Assembly (NCBI RefSeq): GCF_002860255.1
Contig: NZ_PGVE01000069.1
Coordinates: 1-64,000, forward strand
From: Neobacillus cucumis
GTDB taxonomy: Bacteria > Bacillota > Bacilli > Bacillales > Cytobacillaceae
DNA: 64,000 bases
Direction of reading: 5' to 3'
The first letter of the stretch is position 1. Each line of letters opens with the position of its first letter. Below are positions 1 to 8,332 of the stretch, piece after piece. A model generated the notes under the pieces. The model did not search any database and had not been told where the DNA came from. It worked only from the letters and a program-made list of their open reading frames with translations. A program made the translations under genes and the position numbers.

Positions 1-227
1 CTCCTGTTTTATCCTTTATTTGTTTTCGCCAAATTAAGAAATTTGTGAATATATGAACATTTGTAATGTAATCGTTGCCATCTGATTTATTCCTTGAAAT
101 GTCCTAACGACAGTGATTAAATGAAAAATTGAGGGAAATAAACAGGTTTGGTTTGCACAAAATAAGGGTGTACTAAAACATTATTTATGGCAAATCGATG
201 TTGTTATATAAAAGGAGCGTTCTAATA

Positions 228-1415
228 ATGGCAAAAGTTATTGCAATTAATGCAGGCAGTTCTTCACTGAAGTTTCAGTTGTTTGAAATGCCTAGCGAAG
301 AAGTAATTACGAAAGGATTAATTGAAAGAATTGGTCTAAATGATTCTATTTTCAATATTACGGTGAATGGAGAAAAAATTGAAGAAGTCACCGATATTCC
401 CGATCATGATGTAGCAGTAAAGATGCTTTTGGATAAATTGACCTCATTAGGTATTATCAAGTATCTTAATGAAATTGAAGGAATTGGTCACCGCGTCGTG
501 CACGGTGGAGAGGCGTTTAGCGATTCAGCTTTAATTACTGAGGAAGTTTTAGCGAAAATTGAAGAATTATCTGAATTAGCTCCATTGCATAATCCGGCAA
601 ATGCAACTGGTATAAAAGCATTCAAACAAGTTCTTCCTAATGTACCGGCAGTTGCTGTGTTTGATACAGCATTCCATCAAACAATGCCTGAGAGCTCTTT
701 CTTATATAGCTTGCCATACGAATATTATAAAAAATATGGAATCCGTAAATATGGTTTCCATGGCACAAGCCATAAATATGTGTCACAGCGTGCGGCTGAA
801 CTACTAGGGCGCCCGATTGAACAGCTTCGGTTACTCTCATGTCACCTAGGAAATGGTGCAAGTATCGCTGCAATTGAAGGCGGCAAGTCCATTGATACAT
901 CTATGGGATTCACACCGCTTGCAGGGGTAACAATGGGTACCCGTTCAGGGAATATTGACCCGGCGCTTATTCCTTATATCATGGAGAAAACCAATCAAAC
1001 AGCTGAAGAAGTGCTTGATGTGTTAAATAAAAAGAGTGGTATGTTAGCTGTTTCTGGTTTTTCAAGTGATCTTCGGGATATTATTGGTGAAGCTAACAAA
1101 GGAAATGAGCGTGCAGAGCTTGCACTGGATGTGTTTGCTAATCGTATTCATAAATATATCGGTTCTTATGCTGCCCGTATGTATGGCGTTGATGCGATTA
1201 TTTTCACTGCCGGTATTGGTGAAAATAGTGACCCGATTAGGGAACGGATTTTAAAAGGATTAGAATTTATGGGCGTATATTGGGATCCTGCTTTAAACAA
1301 GGTAAGAGGAGAGGAAGCATTTATCAACTATCCTCATTCACCAGTAAAAGTAATCATCATACCTACAAATGAAGAGGTTATGATTGCACGTGACGTTGTT
1401 CGTTTAACTCATTAA
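228..1415 (+). CDS. ackA: Acetate kinase
   Basis: Makes ATP and acetate from acetyl phosphate and ADP, the last step of overflow acetate production, in the cytosol. The 395-residue protein has the acetokinase signatures [13 protein letters not shown] at the N-terminus, [11 protein letters not shown] near residue 180 and GTRSGNIDP near 240, and has the family's usual length. The start chosen is the ATG at 228 behind AAAAGGAG; an in-frame upstream start at 198 would place the ribosome binding site inside the gene. The gene stands alone and ends at a strong terminator. A degenerate CcpA-like site lies upstream at 66-81. In B. subtilis ackA is CcpA-activated; that is not proven here. Confidence 0.97.
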   Translation: MAKVIAINAGSSSLKFQLFEMPSEEVITKGLIERIGLNDSIFNITVNGEKIEEVTDIPDHDVAVKMLLDKLTSLGIIKYLNEIEGIGHRVVHGGEAFSDSALITEEVLAKIEELSELAPLHNPANATGIKAFKQVLPNVPAVAVFDTAFHQTMPESSFLYSLPYEYYKKYGIRKYGFHGTSHKYVSQRAAELLGRPIEQLRLLSCHLGNGASIAAIEGGKSIDTSMGFTPLAGVTMGTRSGNIDPALIPYIMEKTNQTAEEVLDVLNKKSGMLAVSGFSSDLRDIIGEANKGNERAELALDVFANRIHKYIGSYAARMYGVDAIIFTAGIGENSDPIRERILKGLEFMGVYWDPALNKVRGEEAFINYPHSPVKVIIIPTNEEVMIARDVVRLTH

Positions 1416-1452
1416 TGTTCATTCGGGTTTTTTCTGAAACTTAATTATTAAG

Positions 1453-1492
1453 AAAAAGGCAAAAGCTGTTGTTTACGGCTTTTGCCTTTTTT
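1453..1492 (+). terminator. Rho-independent terminator of ackA
   Basis: A long hairpin, AAAAAGGCAAAAGC paired with GCTTTTGCCTTTTT, ending in a T-run 37 bases after the ackA stop codon. Confidence 0.9.
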
Positions 1493-1550
1493 CAGTCCTG
1501 TTTCGTTTGTGATATACTGGAAAAAGAAACAATGAGCAGGAGGGGTTACG

Positions 1551-2387
1551 TTGCCATTGACAGACCGTGAAACAGTTGTGCTGAATGAAATACGCTCATG
1601 GGAAAAAAACTTATTAAACTATGAAGCCAATGATTTTCAGTTGCTATATGAAAAGTATTTGGAACGTTCTTTTTCCTTATTGCCGGAAAAGGTTCAGAGG
1701 CAATTTTTTTTCTTGATCGACGGTTGGTTATTTCATTTACACAGTATTATACAAGGGTCACAGCTTCAAATGGATGCGAAGGAAAGAATTCTTACATCAG
1801 GAAGAATTTTTCGAAAAGATATAGAGGAAATCGTAGACCTGCGCCAATTGGATATTGACCAATTACAATACATAGCAGAGCAGCAAATCGCCAAGCACCG
1901 TCTCTATTCCTTTGCCCAAGGTGGGCTCTCTGGAACGGGAGGTACGCTTCTATTAGGAGCAGATATTCCAGCGATGGCAGTTATAAATTTACGGGTGGTT
2001 CAATTGATTGCGATGACCTATGGTTTTGAGGTGAATACCCCGTTTGAAATGATGACGTCTCTTAAGGTGTTTCATACCGCTACATTGCCGCCTAGAATCC
2101 AAAAAGAGGGCTGGGCTTCTTTGATGGCAGAATTAGAAGAGCATGAAGAGTTATACTTCTACGAGGGGAACGAGAAAATTACCGATATTACCTGGTTAGA
2201 GCAGCCGGTTCAACAGCTTTTCAAAGCCATGGTGATTATGTTGTTCAGAAAGCGGGCTATTCAAGGTATCCCTCTTGTCAGCATGGCCATTGGGGCAGGG
2301 GTGAATTATCAATTGACCCGTAAAGTAACGGATTTTGCTCATAAATACTATCAACTACGCTACCTAAAAGAAAAAGAGGAGTCATAA
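1551..2387 (+). CDS. EcsC family protein
   Basis: A 278-residue protein of the EcsC family, whose biochemical role is unknown. Visible features are a charged N-terminal half, a glycine-rich hydrophobic stretch around residues 123-150 (GGLSGTGGTLLLGADIPAMA), and a second hydrophobic stretch near residues 225-255; both may associate with the membrane. The start is TTG behind AGGAGGGG. It ends 2 bases before moaB and is probably cotranscribed with it. Similarity is to the EcsC domain only, not to the EcsA/EcsB transporter. Function cannot be deduced from the sequence. Confidence 0.8.
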   Translation: MPLTDRETVVLNEIRSWEKNLLNYEANDFQLLYEKYLERSFSLLPEKVQRQFFFLIDGWLFHLHSIIQGSQLQMDAKERILTSGRIFRKDIEEIVDLRQLDIDQLQYIAEQQIAKHRLYSFAQGGLSGTGGTLLLGADIPAMAVINLRVVQLIAMTYGFEVNTPFEMMTSLKVFHTATLPPRIQKEGWASLMAELEEHEELYFYEGNEKITDITWLEQPVQQLFKAMVIMLFRKRAIQGIPLVSMAIGAGVNYQLTRKVTDFAHKYYQLRYLKEKEES

Positions 2388-2389
2388 AG

Positions 2390-2902
2390 ATGAGTACGGA
2401 AGAACATAAAAAGGAAGCTCCGAAAGCGGTAAGATGTAAAATCATAACTGTTAGTGATACTAGAAATGAGGAGACAGACAAAAGTGGCAGACTAATGAGA
2501 GATCTGCTTGAAGGTGCAGGACATTTAATCGTGGATTATTGTATTGTTAAGGATGAATCGGTTCCAATCCAGGAAGAAATTTTAAAAGGCTGTGAGAGAG
2601 AGGATATTGATGTCATTTTGACAAATGGCGGTACGGGGATTGCCAAACGGGATGTCACGATTGAAACTGTTAAAGGGCTGCTAGAAAAAGAAATAGTCGG
2701 CTTTGGGGAATTGTTTAGAATGCTAAGTTACCTGGAGGATATCGGTTCTGCTGCGATTCTATCAAGGGCTATTGCAGGGGTTGTCAAAGATAAAGCGGTA
2801 TTTTCAACACCAGGCTCCACTGGTGCGGTCAGATTAGCCGTGAGTAAATTAATTCTGCCTGAGATTGGGCATGTCGTACGGGAATTAAAAAAAGATTTAT
2901 AA
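2390..2902 (+). CDS. moaB: Molybdenum cofactor biosynthesis protein MoaB/MogA family
   Basis: MoaB-family proteins adenylylate molybdopterin or assist molybdenum insertion during cofactor synthesis. The 170-residue protein carries the family's molybdopterin-binding motif TNGGTGIAKRDVTIE near residues 80-95 and a second glycine-rich block, FSTPGSTGAVRLA, near 142. The ATG follows AAAAAGAGGAG, which is contributed by the end of the preceding EcsC gene, so translation is probably coupled. No other molybdenum-cofactor genes are in the window, as in B. subtilis where moaB also lies apart near ackA. Confidence 0.93.
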   Translation: MSTEEHKKEAPKAVRCKIITVSDTRNEETDKSGRLMRDLLEGAGHLIVDYCIVKDESVPIQEEILKGCEREDIDVILTNGGTGIAKRDVTIETVKGLLEKEIVGFGELFRMLSYLEDIGSAAILSRAIAGVVKDKAVFSTPGSTGAVRLAVSKLILPEIGHVVRELKKDL

Positions 2903-2905
2903 AAC

Positions 2906-2962
2906 AAAAGCGTAAGAGTCTTGGGGCTTTTGACCCCAAACCCCTAGGCGCTGGAGCTGGAC
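2906..2962 (-). repeat. Dispersed intergenic repeat, short copy R1
   Basis: A short copy, read on the minus strand, of the family seen at 11090-11205, 43856-43921, 54383-54502 and 63564-63683. It keeps the GTCCAGCTcCAGCGCCTAGG end and the AAAAGCG end but has only a short GGGGTTTGGGGTCAAAAGCCCC middle. It lies between moaB and its terminator. Confidence 0.8.
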
Positions 2963-2971
2963 GTATAAAAG

Positions 2972-3000
2972 AAAAACTCCCTGGTCAATATGGGAGTTTT
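2972..3000. terminator. Bidirectional terminator between moaB and the convergent hypothetical gene
   Basis: AAAAACTCCC and GGGAGTTTT form a hairpin with A/T runs on both sides, so it can stop transcription from either convergent gene. Confidence 0.8.
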
Positions 3001-3004
3001 AGTT

Positions 3005-3319
3005 TTATTGATGGACCTTTGTTGAAATGGTTTGGTCTGCACGATACCAAAGCCATAAATCATTAATAATGGAAGCGAGGTCTGCTATTTCTGTATTTAA
3101 TTTACAAGAACGTGGAAAATCACTTTCATCCGAAAGTTTTGCTTGTTTATGGTTAATTTCCTGCTCAAGTTCAGCAATTCGGTCGGGAATCGATCCACGA
3201 ATTTTTTCCCAATGAAACAAAATATACTGCTGTGTTACCTTGTTGTATTCATCCCATTCGACCGCTAAATCAGGTACAGGGATCCCCAGACGTTCATCAA
3301 AAGAAAAATGATCAATCAT
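3005..3319 (-). CDS. Conserved hypothetical protein, 104 residues
   Basis: I do not recognise this family. The protein is acidic, soluble and predicted helical, with a likely coiled coil (RIAELEQEINHKQAKL, about residues 47-62) and a C-terminal aromatic patch (DLWLWYRADQT). No signal peptide or catalytic motif is visible. The start at 3319 is chosen because GGAGGTCGACGAT precedes that ATG; a longer frame to 3397 has no ribosome binding site and would include the palindrome GGTGTCAGGCACC. It faces moaB and lies downstream of the usp gene on the same strand. Confidence 0.65.
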   Translation of the reverse strand: MIDHFSFDERLGIPVPDLAVEWDEYNKVTQQYILFHWEKIRGSIPDRIAELEQEINHKQAKLSDESDFPRSCKLNTEIADLASIINDLWLWYRADQTISTKVHQ

Positions 3320-3431
3320 ATCGTCGACCTCCAATATTTTAAATTTGTTAATAGTAGTAATGGTGTCAGGCACCATTAATTGTACAATAGATGACAAGAT
3401 GATTCACGATAATATATGAAAATTTTATGCA

Positions 3432-3460
3432 AAAGCACGGGGCAATTAGCTCCGTGCTTT
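3432..3460 (-). terminator. Terminator of the universal stress protein gene
   Basis: The hairpin AAAGCACGGGG/CTCCGTGCTTT lies 15 bases past the usp stop codon and is followed by A/T-rich sequence. Confidence 0.8.
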
Positions 3461-3474
3461 CATTTATGAAGAAG

Positions 3475-3927
3475 TTATTCTGCATCTTTTATTGTTCGGA
3501 CAACGAGAACATCACATGGTGCGTACCGTGTTATATGTTCAGAAACGCTTCCTATAAAGAATCTTTCTACCATATTCATACCGGTAGCCCCGCAGAGGAT
3601 TAAATCAACATTATGCTTTTTGGCTATATCTCTAGGGATACGTATTTTAGGAGAACCAAACTCAATTTCATATTGAACGTCTGTTAATCCTGCTTCCATT
3701 GCTTGTTGTTGATACTTTTCAAGCATGTCCTTTGCCAGTTTTTCAGCACGGTCACCTATCACGGAGTCATATACGTCAATTAAGGCAAATGACCTAGTAT
3801 CTATCACGTGAACTAATAACATGCGTGCACCATTTCGTTTGGCAATTTCGATCCCTTTTTGGAAAGCCCAATCTGCTTCCTTTGACCCATCAATAGCGAC
3901 TAAAATATTTTGATATTTAAGTCCCAT
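3475..3927 (-). CDS. Universal stress protein, UspA family
   Basis: A 150-residue single-domain Usp protein. It opens with the typical YQNILVAIDGSKEADWA and carries the nucleotide-binding signature GATGMNMVERFFIGSVSEH near residues 115-134, the G-x2-G-x9-GS pattern of ATP-binding Usp proteins. The family responds to stress and growth arrest; the exact target is unknown. The start is the ATG at 3927, nine bases after GGAG; ATGs further upstream overlap the ribosome binding site. It is a single gene with its own terminator. Confidence 0.92.
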   Translation of the reverse strand: MGLKYQNILVAIDGSKEADWAFQKGIEIAKRNGARMLLVHVIDTRSFALIDVYDSVIGDRAEKLAKDMLEKYQQQAMEAGLTDVQYEIEFGSPKIRIPRDIAKKHNVDLILCGATGMNMVERFFIGSVSEHITRYAPCDVLVVRTIKDAE

Positions 3928-4031
3928 GATTATCATCTCCTCACCCTGATTATACAATATTTAACAATGAATAATTGTTTCAATTTTTCGAACAATAATG
4001 AAGTAACATATCCAAAAGGGGGCATGAATGT

Positions 4032-4190
4032 ATGATAAGTAAAGAATCAAAGAACAAGTATACGTTTGAATTTGATGAAAAAGGAACGATGGAAGTAAGT
4101 CAGCAAATTTTGAATTCTTATAATAGCGGTTTTATAGGAGAAGGTACGGCACTAGCAGACAGTAGTGACTTTGCAGCTGTTGAGGAGTAA
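4032..4190 (+). CDS. Small hypothetical protein, 52 residues
   Basis: A short reading frame starting MISKESKNKYTFEFDEKG and ending DFAAVEE. It has a near-ideal ribosome binding site (AAGGGGG, nine bases before ATG) and a hairpin terminator directly after it, so it is an independent transcription unit. The protein is acidic and soluble with no known motif. Similar very short proteins occur in other Bacillaceae and are often mislabelled as ABC transporter fragments (from memory). Nothing in the sequence indicates a function. Confidence 0.7.
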   Translation: MISKESKNKYTFEFDEKGTMEVSQQILNSYNSGFIGEGTALADSSDFAAVEE

Positions 4191-4208
4191 GTAGAGTTAT
4201 CATTAGGG

Positions 4209-4238
4209 AAAAGCTGTCTAATAATAGACGGCTTTTTT
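4209..4238 (+). terminator. Terminator of the small protein gene
   Basis: AAAAGCTGTCTA and TAGACGGCTTTT form a 12-bp stem with an ATAA loop and a T-run, 19 bases past the stop codon. Confidence 0.85.
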
Positions 4239-4307
4239 GTCTATCTAATTCTAACTAATAATACTAATGAGCTTTATCAATCTGGTAAAGCTTTTATTAT
4301 TGATCAA

Positions 4308-4318
4308 AGGTCAGACCA
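4308..4318. promoter_or_regulatory. Candidate GntR-type operator upstream of ald
   Basis: AGGTCAGACCA differs from the TGGTCnGACCA core of the operators at 15640 and 17666 at one edge base. It lies about 70 bases before the ald -10 box TATAAT (4385-4390). It may be chance; it is listed because the same regulator could act here. Confidence 0.3.
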
Positions 4319-4416
4319 TTTTTAAAAAAACGAATATTCCCATTTTATATAAATTGGTTACCTTTTCCTTAAAGAAGGATATAGTATAATAACTCGATTA
4401 TTTGGAGGTAAACACC

Positions 4417-5538
4417 GTGCGGATTGGGGTACCTAAAGAGATTAAGAATAATGAAAACCGTGTAGCAATGACACCAGCTGGGGTTGTAAACCTGGGGAAA
4501 TATGGACATGAGGTCTTTATTGAAAAAGGGGCAGGACTTGGCTCCGGGTTTTTAGATGAAGAGTACCGTTCTAATGGGGCGACAATCGTAGAAACTGCCA
4601 GTGAGGCATGGTCTATGGACATGGTTATGAAGGTAAAGGAACCGCTCCCAAGTGAGTACAAATATTTCCGTGAAGGGTTAATTTTATTTACATATTTACA
4701 TCTTGCACCTGAACCGGAATTAACCAAAGCATTAATTGATCATAAAGTAGTTGGTATTGCTTATGAAACTGTTCAACTGGGCAACAAAAGCCTTCCTTTG
4801 CTCACGCCAATGAGTGAAGTGGCAGGAAGAATGGCTCCGCAAATTGGTGCGCAGTTTTTGGAAAAGGTTAACGGGGGGAAGGGGATTCTTCTTTCGGGTG
4901 TTCCGGGGGTACAAAGAGGAAAAGTTACTATAATCGGCGGTGGTGTGGCCGGTACAAATGCCGCTAAAATGGCGATTGGTTTAGGGGCAAAAGTAACGAT
5001 AATTGATGTGAATCCGGACCGGCTCCGCCAATTAGATGATATTTTTGGATCGGATGTAACAACCCTTATATCCAATCCCTACAATATTGCTGAAGCCGTG
5101 AAAGAATCGGATTTAGTGATTGGTGCCGTTCTCATTCCAGGAGCAAAGGCACCAAAGCTTGTGACAGAAGAGATGATTCAAACCATGACACCGGGGAGCG
5201 TGGTGGTCGATATTGCAATCGACCAAGGTGGAATATTCGAGACAACCGATCGGATTACCACTCATGATCATCCAACTTATATTAAGCATGGTGTTGTTCA
5301 TTATGCGGTTGCCAATATGCCTGGTGCAGTCCCAAGAACATCAACTTTCGCCTTAACAAATGTAACGGTACCTTACGCACTTCAAATAGCTAATAAAGGA
5401 TATAAACAAGCCTGCCTGGATAACGAGGCATTGTTAAAAGGAATTAATACATTTGGGGGGTATGTAACGTATCAGGCTGTTGCTGAAGCACACGGTTTGG
5501 GGTGCTCAGATGCCAAAACATTGTTCGGGAAAGAATAA
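4417..5538 (+). CDS. ald: Alanine dehydrogenase
   Basis: Catalyses NAD-dependent oxidative deamination of L-alanine to pyruvate and ammonium, used for alanine catabolism and in sporulation. The 373-residue protein begins [20 protein letters not shown], has MKVKEPLP and [10 protein letters not shown] at the pyruvate site, and a Rossmann motif [13 protein letters not shown] near 175. The GTG at 4417 is eight bases after GGAGG and matches the start of known Ald proteins; the upstream TTG at 4402 overlaps the ribosome binding site. It is monocistronic, with TATAAT at 4385 and a terminator just after the stop codon. Confidence 0.96.
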   Translation: MRIGVPKEIKNNENRVAMTPAGVVNLGKYGHEVFIEKGAGLGSGFLDEEYRSNGATIVETASEAWSMDMVMKVKEPLPSEYKYFREGLILFTYLHLAPEPELTKALIDHKVVGIAYETVQLGNKSLPLLTPMSEVAGRMAPQIGAQFLEKVNGGKGILLSGVPGVQRGKVTIIGGGVAGTNAAKMAIGLGAKVTIIDVNPDRLRQLDDIFGSDVTTLISNPYNIAEAVKESDLVIGAVLIPGAKAPKLVTEEMIQTMTPGSVVVDIAIDQGGIFETTDRITTHDHPTYIKHGVVHYAVANMPGAVPRTSTFALTNVTVPYALQIANKGYKQACLDNEALLKGINTFGGYVTYQAVAEAHGLGCSDAKTLFGKE

Positions 5539-5539
5539 A

Positions 5540-5567
5540 AAGAAGAGGCTGTTGCCTCTTCTTTTTT
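5540..5567 (+). terminator. Terminator of ald
   Basis: AAGAAGAGGC and GCCTCTTCTT form a hairpin followed by TTTTT, directly after the ald stop codon. Confidence 0.92.
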
Positions 5568-5572
5568 AATAG

Positions 5573-5602
5573 AAAAACCAGCTTCACGAGAAACTGGTTT
5601 TT
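5573..5602 (-). terminator. Terminator of the 6S RNA gene
   Basis: On the minus strand AAAACCAGTTTC and GAAGCTGGTTTT form a hairpin followed by T residues, about ten bases past the inferred 3' end of the 6S RNA. Confidence 0.75.
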
Positions 5603-5612
5603 TAAAACAATT

Positions 5613-5804
5613 ATGTAGCCGCATTTGCCGTAGTGTGATAAGAAAGTTTTAAACCACCACTCCTCAAAGTGGGTGTTCTCAGAAGCGTTCCTGCGTGTCC
5701 TCCATGTCTTATAGACAGAGGCATGTCATTTCGGCTTCGATAGTTAAACTCCCTTTTACAGCTTAAAGGTTAAAACTTTATTATGATTACGTACAACGCA
5801 GCTT
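5613..5804 (-). ncRNA. 6S RNA (probably the Bacillus 6S-2 type)
   Basis: About 190 nt between the convergent genes ald and pepQ fold like 6S RNA, a promoter mimic that binds SigmaA RNA polymerase. The minus strand shows a -10 box TATACT at 5810-5815. The RNA ends pair as AGCTGC with GCGGCT. An inner stem AAAGTTTTAACC/GGTTTAAAACTTT leads into a long rod, and the small hairpin CCACTTTGAGGAGTGG lies on the 3' side of the central bubble. The stretch complementary to a product RNA starting AAAGGTTAAAACT lies about 40 nt from the 5' end, where product RNA synthesis starts in Bacillus 6S RNAs. The type (6S-1 or 6S-2) is inferred from memory of that product RNA. Confidence 0.72.
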
Positions 5805-5861
5805 GTAATAGTATAATACATCAAATTCATTCGAAGTTCAATGTAAAAAAAACCCAAATTA

Positions 5862-6959
5862 TTATTTAATAATTTGCAGCTCTTTTGGGAACTTAGTTAT
5901 TATTTTTGCACCATCTGATGTTATAAAAACATCATCCTCAATTCGGACCCCAGCAACCCCTGGAACATAGATGCCAGGCTCGATTGTGTAAACCATTCCT
6001 TCTTCAATGATTAATTGATTCGTTTCTGTTAGGGAAGGGTACTCATGGACACTAATTCCAAGGCCATGGCCTAAGCGATGTGGAAAAAATTCGCCGTAAC
6101 CCGCATCGGATATGATTCGTCGGGCTGTAAGATCCACTTCTGCAGCGCTAGTCCCTGGTTTACTTGCCTCAATCGCAGCGAGTTGGGCCTTTAAGACCGT
6201 ATCATAAATTTCTTTTTGCTTATCGTTAATATCACCATAAGCAACGGTTCTTGTAATATCCGAACAATAACGGTCAACAACAACCCCTAAATCGAACAAG
6301 ACAAGATCTCCTTTTTTAATTTTTGTTTCTCCCGGGTTTCCGTGAGGAGAAGCTGCGTTAGCCCCAGTTAGAACCATCGTTGAAAACGACATTTCGGTTA
6401 CACCTTTTTGTTTAAGAGCGTACTCCAATGCATTTAGTACTTCAAGTTCTGTTTTGCCTTCTTTTATTTCACTTGTTCCGAACTCGACGGCGTAATCAGC
6501 AAGTGCACAAGCTTCTTCAATGATCTTTATTTCTTTCGCATCTTTAATCATGCGAAGCAGTCGTAATTTTTCTTCAGCGGAAACAAAAGAGGCCTTAGGA
6601 AACAACTGTGATAATTGTTCATAACGTTCAACATTCATGTGTTCCTTTTCAATTGCTGCCTTATTAACACCGTTTATCCTTTTATTAATAGAAGCCAATA
6701 TCATTTCCCATGGATGATCGATATCACTGTACCCGATAATTTCATGGTCCCAGCCAGAACGTTTGGCATCGTGAACCTCCATGGATGGGCAAACCAAGAA
6801 TGGCTCCTCATCCTGGAAGACAACAAGTGCCAGTAGTCTTTCATGCGGGTCCGTAAAATAGCCGCTCAAATAAAAGACATTTTCTGAGGAAGTCAGAAAG
6901 CTAACCTCAATCTCATTTTCCTTCATCCATGTTTGAAGTTTGTTTAATCGTTGACTCAT
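5862..6959 (-). CDS. pepQ: M24 family Xaa-Pro dipeptidase/aminopeptidase
   Basis: A cytosolic metallopeptidase that cleaves X-Pro peptides. The 365-residue protein has a creatinase-like N-terminal domain (1-125) and a pita-bread catalytic domain. Metal ligands are visible in DLGVVVDRYCSDITRT (two Asp), the His in HRLGHGLGISVHE, and the Glu residues in EEGMVYTIEPGIY and GVRIEDDVF. The ATG follows AAGGGGG. The gene is most like the YkvY/PepQ group, and which substrate it prefers cannot be told from sequence. The 6S RNA gene lies downstream on the same strand. Confidence 0.9.
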   Translation of the reverse strand: MSQRLNKLQTWMKENEIEVSFLTSSENVFYLSGYFTDPHERLLALVVFQDEEPFLVCPSMEVHDAKRSGWDHEIIGYSDIDHPWEMILASINKRINGVNKAAIEKEHMNVERYEQLSQLFPKASFVSAEEKLRLLRMIKDAKEIKIIEEACALADYAVEFGTSEIKEGKTELEVLNALEYALKQKGVTEMSFSTMVLTGANAASPHGNPGETKIKKGDLVLFDLGVVVDRYCSDITRTVAYGDINDKQKEIYDTVLKAQLAAIEASKPGTSAAEVDLTARRIISDAGYGEFFPHRLGHGLGISVHEYPSLTETNQLIIEEGMVYTIEPGIYVPGVAGVRIEDDVFITSDGAKIITKFPKELQIIK

Positions 6960-7144
6960 ATATAGGGGACCCCCTTATTGAAAATCAAAACCCATTTGAG
7001 CGTAACAAGATTAATGCTAAATGTAAACTATCATAACTTATGTTGCGCTAAAAACTAGGAGATATGGGTATAAAGATAGAAGGATTTCCTAAATTTCTAT
7101 GGAAGTACATAAATGAGTATATTAAATAAAAGGAGTTGGCAAGA

Positions 7145-7825
7145 ATGAAAGTTTCTTATCATGGGCATTCAGTCGTTCAAATTCAAACTCAAGGGAAAAA
7201 AATCATTATTGACCCATTTATTACAGGCAATTCGTTAACAGACTTAAAGGCAGAAGATGTGACGGCAGATGTAATTCTATTATCACACGGACACAATGAC
7301 CATGTCGGGGATACCGTGGAGTTGGCCAAAAGAAATAATGCACTAGTGGTAGCCACGGATGAGCTGTCTACTTTTTTAAGCTGGCAGGGGGTGAAAACCC
7401 ATGGTATGCATATAGGCGGTTCTTATCAATTTGAATTTGGAAGAGTCAAGCTTACCCAGGCTTTTCACGGTTCAAGCTATACCACAAATGATAACCAAAT
7501 TATTTATTGTGGGATGCCTGCTGGAATCTTGTTTATGAGTGAAGGGAAAACCATTTACCATGCCGGTGATACAGCACTTTTTTCAGATATGAAATTAATT
7601 GGTGAGCGTCACCCCATTGATCTTGCCTTCCTGCCGATTGGTGATAACTATACGATGGGAGCGGAGGATGCTGCCTATGCTGCAACGTTGTTAAAGGCTA
7701 AAACCGTTGTTCCAATCCATTACAATACCTTCCCGCCGATTAAACAAGATCCATATCAATTTATTGAACTGCTTCCGAACAAAAATGGCAGGGTACTCAC
7801 ACCTGGAGAAGCATTAGAAATTTAA
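7145..7825 (+). CDS. ytkL: Metal-dependent hydrolase, UPF0173 family
   Basis: A 226-residue metallo-beta-lactamase-fold hydrolase of unknown substrate, orthologous in style to B. subtilis YtkL. Metal-binding motifs are [10 protein letters not shown] (HxHxDH) near residue 50, the Asp in [12 protein letters not shown] near 142, and the His in PIHYNTFPP near 198. The ATG at 7145 is eight bases after AAAGGAG; an in-frame TTG at 7136 overlaps that site. It is divergent from pepQ and precedes a small membrane-protein gene. Confidence 0.93.
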   Translation: MKVSYHGHSVVQIQTQGKKIIIDPFITGNSLTDLKAEDVTADVILLSHGHNDHVGDTVELAKRNNALVVATDELSTFLSWQGVKTHGMHIGGSYQFEFGRVKLTQAFHGSSYTTNDNQIIYCGMPAGILFMSEGKTIYHAGDTALFSDMKLIGERHPIDLAFLPIGDNYTMGAEDAAYAATLLKAKTVVPIHYNTFPPIKQDPYQFIELLPNKNGRVLTPGEALEI

Positions 7826-7908
7826 AGTTCTTATGTTTTCACATACTTTTTTTCCTCTCTCTAGCATAAAAATGAAACAAGCAGTTTTTTATAGGGAGGA
7901 AATATACG

Positions 7909-8145
7909 ATGAAAAAGAACAGATATTTACTATGCTTGTTGCTTGCGGGTTTTATGCTTTATTTTGCTGTACCAAGGTTATCTATTAACCTAGATGGGTC
8001 TCATGGTATCTTTTCAATAACATGGCTGGCTTTTGCTTTAATGGTGATTGCCGGGAATTTGACAGGCCTGCTATATAGTCCGAAGAAACCTATAAGAAAA
8101 AACCAGTCAGGACACTTAAAGAAAAAGTCTCGTTCTTACTATTAA
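7909..8145 (+). CDS. Small membrane protein, 78 residues
   Basis: Two hydrophobic segments are visible (about residues 5-22 and 37-56), separated by a short loop, with a strongly basic tail ending KSRSYY. There is a good ribosome binding site (AGGGAGGAAA) before the ATG. It probably sits in the cytoplasmic membrane with the basic tail inside. I do not recognise a named family. It ends before a hairpin at 8185-8211. Confidence 0.7.
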   Translation: MKKNRYLLCLLLAGFMLYFAVPRLSINLDGSHGIFSITWLAFALMVIAGNLTGLLYSPKKPIRKNQSGHLKKKSRSYY

Positions 8146-8184
8146 ATTTCAATTATAGAATAGGGGATATATGGTTTCCTAGAC

Positions 8185-8211
8185 AATGAGCGCCTTAAAA
8201 AGGCGCTCATT
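8185..8211. terminator. Hairpin, likely terminator
   Basis: AATGAGCGCCTT and AAGGCGCTCATT form a perfect 12-bp stem. The T-run is poor, so termination strength is uncertain. Confidence 0.55.
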
Positions 8212-8332
8212 GCATTATAAATTGTGAGAAACCGCATTGAATCAAGGCTTTTAACACTTTATAATGGAAAATAGACATAATTCCGGTTAAAGACTGGATG
8301 ATTTGGAATTCAAACAATAAAGGGTGAAGGTC

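Noticed and set aside
66-81. CcpA-like site ATGTAATCGTTGCCAT upstream of ackA
   Set aside because: Three mismatches to the cre consensus, one in the central CG-flanking purine. Position fits the B. subtilis ackA site, but the match is too weak to annotate.
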